A DNA stretch of 6,110 nt from JBAWVR01 sp037147155 (GTDB lineage Bacteria > Patescibacteriota > Minisyncoccia > Phycocordibacterales > GWA1-40-21): NCBI GenBank assembly GCA_037147155.1, contig JBAWVR010000050.1, positions 1 through 6,110 on the forward strand, in the 5' to 3' direction. Positions 1 to 4,414 of this stretch are shown here, piece by piece. Numbering within the stretch: the first letter of the stretch is position 1; each line of letters opens with the position of its first letter. The notes beneath the pieces are model-generated. The model was not told the origin of the DNA. It was given only the letters and a program-made list of their open reading frames with translations, and searched no databases. The position numbers and the translations under genes are program-made.

Positions 1-46
1 AATCAATGCGGAATCGTTATTTGCTAAAAAAACAACTATAAACACC

Positions 47-56
47 AAAGGAGGTG
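47..56 (+). promoter_or_regulatory. Strong Shine-Dalgarno for the 268-aa orphan gene
   Basis: AAAGGAGGTG ends four bases before the ATG at 61, and the AGGAGG core is 6 nt from the start codon. It is a near-perfect anti-SD match and fixes the start. Only one other gene in the window (start 4298, minus strand) has such a site; the rest begin after A/T-rich or almost absent leaders. Confidence 0.9.
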
Positions 57-60
57 TCAG

Positions 61-867
61 ATGAAGAACTCACAGGAAAAGAATGTGCTCAAAACTCTAG
101 CCATCTATTACCTCAAGCAGTATTTTTCAAGAGGTATAGACCTTACAGGTTCATACATTGACTGGTTTCATTTCTACAAAGAGGTCTTTGGGTATTCAGA
201 TGTGCGAACATTTCGTAAGCTCGTTCTCGACGCGCTCAAAAGGTCTGTAGAAGTCAAAAAGGCACATGCTGGACTTTTCTGGGGCCATGTACCAGACAAG
301 ATGACAACAAAACTGGTCGTGGATACAGCAAGGCAAAAGTCTTTCCCAATCAGTTTTCTTGTTGACGCAGCTTTCAGAGAAGCCTTGATCGGAGTGGATT
401 TTCAGCGTCGAGCCTGTGGATATTCATTTGCAGTTGCTTCGGTGTTTGAAACAAGCCCAAAACCAAACGGCTTCCCAATCTCATCGATTGAAAATGAATT
501 CAGTACTTTAACTATAGGTGAGTACATTCTTCTTTCAATGTTTTGGGATTGGAAGCTAAAACGTTGCAGTAATCAAGTCATGGATCCTTTTCATATCGAA
601 GAGGAAATTGGTTTCGATAACTGCAGAAAAACAATATGTCAGCAGGTACATATTGATCCCAATGTCGTTCCTTTGGTTTACAATTCGCAGGCAGGCATGG
701 TTATCTCGTGTGTTGATAAGGTAGAATCACCACAAGTTTTGATGGATGGTTTATTTCTCTCTAATATTTACGGGAGACCTGAACCTGATGCCGAAATAAG
801 TGGCCCACGAGAAATTGTTAGCATTAGCGAAGTTATTTATAAGAAGAAAGGACGTCGTCTTGTTTGA
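61..867 (+). CDS. Hypothetical protein, 268 aa, no family recognised
   Basis: A complete ORF with ATG at 61 behind a strong Shine-Dalgarno, ending in TGA at 865-867 just before an intrinsic terminator. I do not recognise the family. The product looks soluble: no signal peptide and no clear membrane segment. The N-terminal third is rich in aromatic and basic residues (roughly 1-75) and probably helical. Five cysteines (119, 169, 188, 193, 217) are scattered without a CxxC zinc-knuckle pattern. The tail ends in a basic patch (KKKGRR, 261-266), which could bind nucleic acid, but that is speculation. Base composition is richer in G+C than the flanking membrane-protein genes (48% over 241-300 by hand count). 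With its own SD and terminator it is a single-gene unit, so context gives no function. Confidence 0.8.
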   Translation: MKNSQEKNVLKTLAIYYLKQYFSRGIDLTGSYIDWFHFYKEVFGYSDVRTFRKLVLDALKRSVEVKKAHAGLFWGHVPDKMTTKLVVDTARQKSFPISFLVDAAFREALIGVDFQRRACGYSFAVASVFETSPKPNGFPISSIENEFSTLTIGEYILLSMFWDWKLKRCSNQVMDPFHIEEEIGFDNCRKTICQQVHIDPNVVPLVYNSQAGMVISCVDKVESPQVLMDGLFLSNIYGRPEPDAEISGPREIVSISEVIYKKKGRRLV

Positions 868-872
868 TCTTG

Positions 873-906
873 CGACCAGGTGTTATGAGCACCTGGTCGT
901 TTTTTT
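873..906 (+). terminator. Rho-independent terminator after the 268-aa orphan
   Basis: A perfect 10-bp stem, CGACCAGGTG (873-882) with CACCTGGTCG (890-899), encloses the 7-nt loop TTATGAG and is followed by seven T (900-906). It starts 5 nt after the stop codon and isolates the gene from the next one. Confidence 0.95.
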
Positions 907-918
907 GTTCCATTTTAC

Positions 919-947
919 TTGCTACTTGTCAACAAAGATTGTACAAT
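919..947 (+). promoter_or_regulatory. Sigma70-type promoter for the His-rich membrane protein gene
   Basis: A -35-like TTGCTA (919-924, 4/6 to TTGACA) and a -10 TACAAT (942-947, 5/6 to TATAAT) are separated by exactly 17 nt. Transcription should start about 954-955, immediately before the ATG at 956, so the mRNA would be leaderless or nearly so. A TTGTCA at 926-931 is a better hexamer, but at 10 nt it is too close to the -10. Confidence 0.65.
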
Positions 948-955
948 AGAACATT

Positions 956-1429
956 ATGATACTGACGACTCATGCAGTGGTGGGAGCGACTACGTATGGC
1001 TTACTACAAGACAACCCTGTCCTAGCTTCGGCAGCGGCTTTTTCATCACACTATGTTTTGGACTATTTTCCGCATTGGGAATACGAGACTGATCCAAGAA
1101 AAACCAAAGACAAGAAAATTATCATTGTTTTGAAAATCCTAATTGATTTGGCTATCGCTTTTACCCTGGTTTCAATTCTCGCTTTTTATGTTTTTCCAAC
1201 ATCCCCAAAAAACTTTGCCATGGTTTTGACCGGTGCTTTTTTTGGTTTGCTACCAGATGGCTTTCAGCTTTTGTATATGCTACGTTTTCGCCACAAAACT
1301 ATTTCTTGGACCCAGAGAGTGCATGATTTTTTCCACTCTGAAGATGAATCACTTAAGCGTTCTGTTCGGGCAATGGTGACTCAAGTTGTAATTGTTCTGG
1401 TTTGTATAGCAATAATTTATATGATCTAA
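956..1429 (+). CDS. Small membrane protein with conserved His/Asp motifs, possibly metal-dependent hydrolase-like
   Basis: 157 aa. The N-terminus has a THAVVGA motif (His6), then SHYVLDYFPHWE (His32, Asp36, His40), then a GLLPD motif (Asp101), and His113, His123 and His127 in the C-terminal part. This spacing of His/Asp residues with Gly and Pro resembles the YdjM/DUF457 'metal-dependent hydrolase' membrane family and related zinc phospholipase C-like proteins. Family membership is an inference from motif pattern only. Likely membrane segments are about 54-80, 86-108 and 138-156, giving an integral inner-membrane protein. The ATG at 956 fits the family habit of beginning a few residues before TTH. 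No Shine-Dalgarno is present; initiation is probably leaderless from the TACAAT promoter. The stop codon touches the 5' arm of a possible RNA structure that follows. Confidence 0.85.
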   Translation: MILTTHAVVGATTYGLLQDNPVLASAAAFSSHYVLDYFPHWEYETDPRKTKDKKIIIVLKILIDLAIAFTLVSILAFYVFPTSPKNFAMVLTGAFFGLLPDGFQLLYMLRFRHKTISWTQRVHDFFHSEDESLKRSVRAMVTQVVIVLVCIAIIYMI

Positions 1430-1514
1430 CCGGTTGTGAGCTTCCCCAAGCAGAACAAGGTTCGCAAGGGGATAAATTGGCATCTCTCCAGAATGCTAAA
1501 GCATGCCCCATTGT

Positions 1515-1558
1515 AAGATTTATAAAACTTGTCTGCTGTGACGAGTTTTATAAATCTT
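1515..1558. repeat. 19-bp inverted repeat (long hairpin)
   Basis: AAGATTTATAAAACTTGTC (1515-1533) is complementary to 1540-1558 over all 19 positions, with a single T/G wobble, and closes on the 6-nt loop TGCTGT. The first 15 bp are perfect. After a small asymmetric internal loop, CCCCA (1506-1510) and TGGGG (1564-1568) add five more pairs. It is not itself a terminator because no T-tract follows. It could be the upper stem of an RNA, a protein-bound cruciform, or the remnant of a small palindromic element. Confidence 0.85.
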
Positions 1559-1585
1559 TACTTTGGGGTCTACAACGGGTTCTAA

Positions 1586-1613
1586 ACAAAAAACCGCCTA
1601 GGCGGTTTTTTGT
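1586..1613. terminator. Bidirectional intrinsic terminator between convergent genes
   Basis: A perfect 28-nt palindrome: ACAAAAAA, then the GC core CCGC-CTAG-GCGG (1594-1605), then TTTTTTGT. Both strands read as a GC stem with a T-tract, so it can stop transcription from the membrane-protein gene on the plus strand and from the pseudouridine synthase gene on the minus strand. Confidence 0.9.
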
Positions 1614-1615
1614 AT

Positions 1616-1683
1616 GTCATCCTCGCGAATGCGGGGATCCAGAAATAATCTTAAGACTGGATTCCCGTCTTCACGGGAATGAC
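1616..1683. repeat. REP-like two-arm palindromic repeat (GTCAT...ATCCAG type)
   Basis: Two 27-nt arms in inverted orientation (1616-1642 and 1657-1683) are separated by 14 A/T-rich nt. Each arm begins GTCAT at its outer end, ends ATCCAG at its inner end, and forms its own 6-bp hairpin with a GAAT or GAAG loop. The arms are identical at 21 of 27 positions. Two of the differences are compensatory pairs (C-G versus T-A) and one is T/G versus C-G, so the hairpin is what is conserved. This is the architecture of REP/BIME elements mobilised by RAYT (TnpA-REP) transposases and of similar Neisseria-type repeats. No such transposase is in the window. Read in the plus frame it yields the familiar spurious peptide CHPRECGDP...DSRLHGND. 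Confidence 0.85.
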
Positions 1684-1694
1684 GAGAAAAGGAA

Positions 1695-2393
1695 TTAGCG
1701 ATTTCTTAATCCAAGTAATGTCAGAAACTTTTCCAATTCCGCACCTTTGATTGGTTTAGTATTGCCAATGAGCATACCACTAGAAGTGATATTGGCAATG
1801 CGAGTTCGTTTGACCTCTTTTGGCTCATAACCAAAGTGTGAGAGGATTCGGCGAACCTCATGCTTCTTCTCATCCTTCAAAATCAATTTAAATTTATCTT
1901 CGTTGATTTCCTCGGCTTTGGCCCCCATAGTCTTGTCATTTTCAATATACAAACCATCAGTAATTTTCTTAAGTATACTTAGACTGTATGGTTTTTTTGT
2001 TTCAATCACGTATTCACGTTCATGATGTCCTGAGAGCATGCGTTCGGTGAGGCGTCCGTCGTTGGTAAGAATCATCAAACCTTCAATACCGCGCTCAAGC
2101 TGACCAGCAGGGAACATGTTGGTTTTGTTAAGAAAGGTGATTAGTGGACCCTTGTCATCATTGGCAGTTTCGTCGGACCCTTTGTAGTAAGCAAAATAGT
2201 CATACTTTTTACCGGTAATAGAGGGGGAGAGTTCTACAACATCATCACGCTCTACTTTGTCACCCAAAACAGCCACCCGGCCATTAATCATGACTTTCTT
2301 TTTGCTAATCAATTCATCCGCACCGCGACGAGTTGAAATACCTTGGTGAGCCATGTACTTGTTTATTCGCATCGGATATTGTGGTTTTTCCAT
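1695..2393 (-). CDS. RsuA/RluB-family pseudouridine synthase homologue with altered catalytic motif
   Basis: 232 aa from the ATG at 2393. An S4 RNA-binding domain lies at about 8-55 (MRINKYMAHQGISTRRGADELI, then VMINGRVA). The catalytic domain follows, with YVIETKKP (128-135), GLYI (147-150), and the C-terminal KKHEVRRILSHFGY (176-189) and VKRTRIANI (194-202) matching the RsuA/RluB/E/F signatures. Family members make pseudouridine in rRNA. The catalytic loop, normally GRLD followed by GLxxLTNDG, reads GQLERGIEGLMILTNDG (97-113), so the usual nucleophilic Asp is Glu100 and the preceding Arg is Gln. The usual NKPxG motif is also degenerate (YYKGS, 69-73). It could be inactive or altered. A TTG at 2402 extends the frame by three codons but lies upstream of the predicted transcription start, so I chose the ATG. 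The gene converges on the upstream membrane-protein unit. Confidence 0.85.
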   Translation of the reverse strand: MEKPQYPMRINKYMAHQGISTRRGADELISKKKVMINGRVAVLGDKVERDDVVELSPSITGKKYDYFAYYKGSDETANDDKGPLITFLNKTNMFPAGQLERGIEGLMILTNDGRLTERMLSGHHEREYVIETKKPYSLSILKKITDGLYIENDKTMGAKAEEINEDKFKLILKDEKKHEVRRILSHFGYEPKEVKRTRIANITSSGMLIGNTKPIKGAELEKFLTLLGLRNR

Positions 2394-2403
2394 ATTGGTC
2401 AAT

Positions 2404-2432
2404 ATTCTACACTATTTTTTGCCTTTTGGCTA
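2404..2432 (-). promoter_or_regulatory. Promoter for the pseudouridine synthase homologue
   Basis: Minus-strand -10 TAGAAT (2409-2404) with a -35-like TAGCCA (2432-2427, 4/6) at 17-nt spacing. Predicted transcription starts near 2397, only about 4 nt before the ATG at 2393 and after the TTG at 2402, which decides the start codon. The -35 region overlaps that of the divergent gene on the plus strand. Confidence 0.55.
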
Positions 2433-2454
2433 GTAATACGCTTTATGTTATAAT
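2426..2454 (+). promoter_or_regulatory. Extended -10 promoter for the DUF456 gene
   Basis: Perfect extended -10 TGTTATAAT (2446-2454) with TTGGCT (2426-2431, 4/6 to TTGACA) 17 nt upstream. The expected start of transcription is about 2461, which is the A of the ATG itself, so the mRNA should be leaderless. The same 11-nt string TGTTATAATTA recurs in front of the FKBP operon at 5181-5191. Confidence 0.75.
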
Positions 2455-2460
2455 TATTGT

Positions 2461-2955
2461 ATGTTTGAAATACCATATTGGGTCATTGTCACAGTTTTTT
2501 CTCTCGTCATGGCCCCGGGAGTGGCTCTTGTTTTCTTTCCAGTTTTTCCGGCGACTTTGTATCTTCTGGTCATGTCAGTCATTTTTGGTTTTGTGGATAA
2601 ATTTCACCATCTAACAGTTGGTAATCTTTTGGTCTTGGTTGGTTTTTTTATTGTGGGTATTATAGTTGATAATCTGTCAGGTGTTCTAACCTCCAAGCTG
2701 TTTGGTGCGAGTGGCAAATCGGCCCTGCTCGGTTTAGTTGGATTTTTTATAGGTCTAATTGTTTTTCCTCCACTTGGCGGAGTTATTGGATTGTTCCTGG
2801 CGGTTTTAATCTCTGAGATTGTATCCGGAAAATCACATACCAGAGCCCTGACCATTGCTAGCGGTTCTGCTCTCGGATTTTTTATTGGAACCATACTTAG
2901 TTTCTGTGTCGCTCTCGGCTTCTTTATTACTTTTGTGATATTATCAATACATTAA
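2461..2955 (+). CDS. DUF456 family membrane protein
   Basis: 164 aa, extremely hydrophobic. The pattern fits the DUF456 family: an N-terminal segment with a P-G...FFPVFPA stretch (19-31), a central LFGASGKSALLGLVGFFIG block (80-98) matching the family's GaSk..G..GaxxGxxxG signature, then PPLGGVIGLFLAVLISEI (103-120) with the conserved Glu119, and a final GSALGFFIGT (135-144). Predicted membrane segments are roughly 6-27, 29-46, 53-73, 86-103, 106-122 and 132-162. The biochemical role of DUF456 is unknown; the Gly-rich central helices are thought to pack tightly in the membrane. The ATG sits exactly where transcription is predicted to begin, so initiation is probably leaderless. The SIMPL-domain gene follows 17 nt later on the same strand, likely in one operon. 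Confidence 0.85.
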   Translation: MFEIPYWVIVTVFSLVMAPGVALVFFPVFPATLYLLVMSVIFGFVDKFHHLTVGNLLVLVGFFIVGIIVDNLSGVLTSKLFGASGKSALLGLVGFFIGLIVFPPLGGVIGLFLAVLISEIVSGKSHTRALTIASGSALGFFIGTILSFCVALGFFITFVILSIH

Positions 2956-2972
2956 TACTAATTTATTTTTTT

Positions 2973-3707
2973 ATGATTACAAAAAACGAAAACACAAAGT
3001 CTTGGTTGGCGCCAGTTATTTTGGCAGCTGGTCTTTTGCTCTCATCTCTAATTTTTTCTCTTTTCTTTTATGCTAGTCGTGCAACAGGGGATGTACTGAC
3101 TGTGACTGGTAGTGCCAAAGTGGCTGTAAAGGCTGACAAAGTAAAATGGCAGACTAGTTTTTCTCGAATTGTTAGTCCAAGTAATATCAAGGACGGTTAT
3201 ACTCAAATGGACAAAGATTTGGTGGTCATGAAGGCCTTTTTTAAGAATAATGGCATCGATGAAAAAAAATTGGAAATTTCTCCAATCTTGATGAATGAGA
3301 ATTATGATTATCAAAAGACTGCCAATCAACGAGATTTTACTCTACGTCAGAACATTATTTTAAATTCTACTGATGTTGATAAAATAACTGCCGTAGCCAA
3401 GAACACTAAAAGCATTGTTGAGAAAGGGGTGATTTTTAATCCTAATCAACCAGAATATTATTTCTCTGATTTGCCAAAGGTGAGAGTAGAATTACAGTCT
3501 TCAGCTGTAAAAGATGCTTTAGTGAGAGCAGAAAGTCTGGTAGGAGAAACAGGACGTAAAGTTGGAGGTCTCAAGACCGCTTCAGCTGGTGTAGTCCAGG
3601 TGATGCCGGAGAACTCCCTCGATGTTAGTGATTATGGTTCATACGATACTAGTACTATCAAGAAAGAAGTGACCATGACTGTGCGAGCCACATTTAATCT
3701 AAAGTAA
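2973..3707 (+). CDS. SIMPL-domain (DUF541) envelope protein
   Basis: 244 aa. A short basic N-terminus is followed by one membrane segment (about 12-34) that serves as a signal anchor or signal peptide, so the bulk faces outside the cytoplasm. The rest matches the SIMPL/DUF541 family (YggE, BP26): it begins with the typical VLTVTGSAKVAVKADKV strand (41-57), has the helix with MKAFFKNNGIDEKKLEIS (86-103), a TLRQNIIL strand (123-130), and ends in a beta strand TMTVRATFNL (234-243). Family members form oligomeric periplasmic or surface proteins linked to stress tolerance in some bacteria; the role here is not known. The ATG follows a 17-nt spacer made almost only of A and T, with no Shine-Dalgarno. 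It is probably cotranscribed with the DUF456 gene and ends at the terminator 3711-3739. Confidence 0.88.
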   Translation: MITKNENTKSWLAPVILAAGLLLSSLIFSLFFYASRATGDVLTVTGSAKVAVKADKVKWQTSFSRIVSPSNIKDGYTQMDKDLVVMKAFFKNNGIDEKKLEISPILMNENYDYQKTANQRDFTLRQNIILNSTDVDKITAVAKNTKSIVEKGVIFNPNQPEYYFSDLPKVRVELQSSAVKDALVRAESLVGETGRKVGGLKTASAGVVQVMPENSLDVSDYGSYDTSTIKKEVTMTVRATFNLK

Positions 3708-3710
3708 TTA

Positions 3711-3739
3711 AAAAAACCGACCTAAAGTGGTCGGTTTTT
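3711..3739. terminator. Intrinsic terminator after the SIMPL gene, usable on both strands
   Basis: Stem ACCGACC (3716-3722) with GGTCGGT (3729-3735), 6-nt loop TAAAGT, flanked by an A-tract (3711-3715) and a T-tract (3735-3739). It starts 4 nt after the stop codon at 3707. The A-tract makes it symmetrical, so it can also back up termination of the convergent orphan gene. Confidence 0.9.
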
Positions 3740-3744
3740 AAATT

Positions 3745-3769
3745 AAAAAAGCCAGGGTTTGAGCCTGGC
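3745..3769 (-). terminator. Intrinsic terminator for the 168-aa orphan
   Basis: On the minus strand GCCAGG (3769-3764) pairs with CCTGGC (3756-3751) around the 7-nt loop CTCAAAC, followed by six T (3750-3745). It lies about 20 nt past the stop codon of the orphan gene and back to back with the SIMPL terminator. Confidence 0.88.
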
Positions 3770-3791
3770 GTAGGGTTAACGAATCGACAAA

Positions 3792-4298
3792 TCATTTGAT
3801 TCTCAATGAGACAATGAAAAGAGTATTAACGGGAAGCTCGAGAATTTCCGAGTATTCCTTGTCGGTCGGATCTATTGCTAGATCAAACAAGACGTCCGTT
3901 TTTCTGCCAGAACCGATGTCATCTGTATTTGTCGAGAGTCTGAGAAGTTTGCTATTGTGCCGGATAAAATCGGGTGGATTGTACAGATAGTATGGTCTTT
4001 TGCTAACCATAGCACTGATCTCTGTAATAAAGACGTGGTCGCTTGTAAGACTGCTGGTGTCTAGTCTGGTGGGGCGACCATGTACCTCAGTAAATGGCAC
4101 AGTACAAGCAGTGAGTGTCACCACCAGTTCTTTGTCCACGAGACCGAGATATGGTCTGATGCCGTGACGCCGACAAGCTACTGCTGTCATCCTGATTGTT
4201 GACCTTGGATCAGCAGCCGTTACAATCACATAGGGTAGACAGGCATTACGTTCACGAGAAAAGCTTTGAACTACTAGTTCTTTGGTGAGGGTTAACAT
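3792..4298 (-). CDS. Hypothetical protein, 168 aa, no family recognised
   Basis: Complete frame from ATG at 4298 to TGA at 3792-3794, preceded by GGAGGT. I do not recognise the protein. It is probably soluble, with alternating short beta strands (YVIVTAA 23-29; ELVVTLTACTVPF 57-69; HVFITEI 88-94; TLFIVSLRI 159-167), suggesting an alpha/beta or all-beta fold. Cysteines are at 20, 42 and 65. No signal peptide, no membrane helix and no catalytic motif that I can name. G+C content is clearly above the neighbours: 48% and 52% in 4081-4140 and 4141-4200, against 28% in 3241-3300 of the SIMPL gene and 27% in 5221-5280 of the FKBP gene (hand counts). The gene is a lone unit between terminators on both sides. 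It may be a recently acquired gene or one under different codon selection. Confidence 0.75.
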   Translation of the reverse strand: MLTLTKELVVQSFSRERNACLPYVIVTAADPRSTIRMTAVACRRHGIRPYLGLVDKELVVTLTACTVPFTEVHGRPTRLDTSSLTSDHVFITEISAMVSKRPYYLYNPPDFIRHNSKLLRLSTNTDDIGSGRKTDVLFDLAIDPTDKEYSEILELPVNTLFIVSLRIK

Positions 4299-4302
4299 TT
4301 TG

Positions 4303-4308
4303 ACCTCC
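4303..4308 (-). promoter_or_regulatory. Shine-Dalgarno of the 168-aa orphan
   Basis: GGAGGT reads on the minus strand 4308-4303, with 4 nt to the ATG at 4298. It supports this start. A TACAAT at 4316-4311 looks like a -10, but transcription from it would begin inside the SD, so the real promoter is probably farther upstream (4320-4377) and I could not place it with confidence. Confidence 0.85.
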
Positions 4309-4377
4309 GGATTGTATGGTTTATGTTTAGGGACAGTTCTAATATTATGCTAACATGTAATAAATAAAATACAAATC

Positions 4378-4409
4378 AAAACAAAACCGCTCACGAGCGG
4401 TTTTGTTTT
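4378..4409. terminator. Symmetrical intrinsic terminator after the LOG-family gene
   Basis: A perfect 14-bp stem, AAAACAAAACCGCT (4378-4391) with AGCGGTTTTGTTTT (4396-4409), closes on the 4-nt loop CACG. It begins 5 nt after the LOG-family stop (4415-4417). The T-rich arms on both strands make it bidirectional. It keeps LOG-gene transcription out of the orphan gene, which runs in the same direction downstream. Confidence 0.92.
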
Positions 4410-4414
4410 ACTGA

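Larger units (their letters stand above)
1428..1613 (+). ncRNA. Candidate structured RNA ending at an intrinsic terminator (unproven)
   Basis: The non-coding stretch can fold end to end. AACC (1428-1431) pairs with GGTT (1578-1581), and after one G/G mismatch GTTGT (1433-1437) pairs with ACAAC (1572-1576). Inside lies a 5' hairpin: CCCC (1444-1447) with GGGG (1468-1471), a small AA/AA internal loop, then GC and GAAC/GTTC capped by AAG. A short ATGC/GCAT hairpin (1493-1504) follows, then CCCCA (1506-1510) with TGGGG (1564-1568) enclosing a 19-bp hairpin. A terminator follows directly. A long rod with an internal bulge, a closing helix and a terminator recalls 6S-like RNAs, but I see no decisive 6S signature and no good promoter. 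It may instead be a structured 3' UTR of the upstream gene. Confidence 0.3.

Noticed and set aside
37..42. TATAAA as -10 of the 268-aa orphan gene
   Set aside because: Transcription would start about 49, inside the Shine-Dalgarno, and no fitting -35 is present. The promoter is likely before the window.
1424..1581. Integron attC-like site (ATCTAAC fits RYYYAAC at the stop codon of the membrane-protein gene)
   Set aside because: No matching GTTRRRY at the far end (GTTCTAA instead), and no integrase or second site in the window.
1402..1698. 98-residue plus-strand frame overlapping the end of the membrane-protein gene
   Set aside because: It runs through the hairpin, the terminator and the REP-like repeat; its C-terminal part is the well-known spurious translation of this repeat type. 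No start signal.
2394..2402. TTG start giving a 235-aa pseudouridine synthase homologue
   Set aside because: It lies 1-2 nt from the -10 TAGAAT, upstream of the predicted transcript start; ATG at 2393 is better placed.
2333..2614. Plus-strand 93-residue frame across the divergent promoter, and a 64-residue frame at 3796-3990
   Set aside because: Both overlap better-supported genes in other frames and lack start signals.
2604..2894. Minus-strand frame inside the DUF456 gene, and a similar one at 3048-3329 inside the SIMPL gene
   Set aside because: Antisense shadows with low-complexity or unlikely protein sequence; the plus-strand genes have recognised families and promoters.
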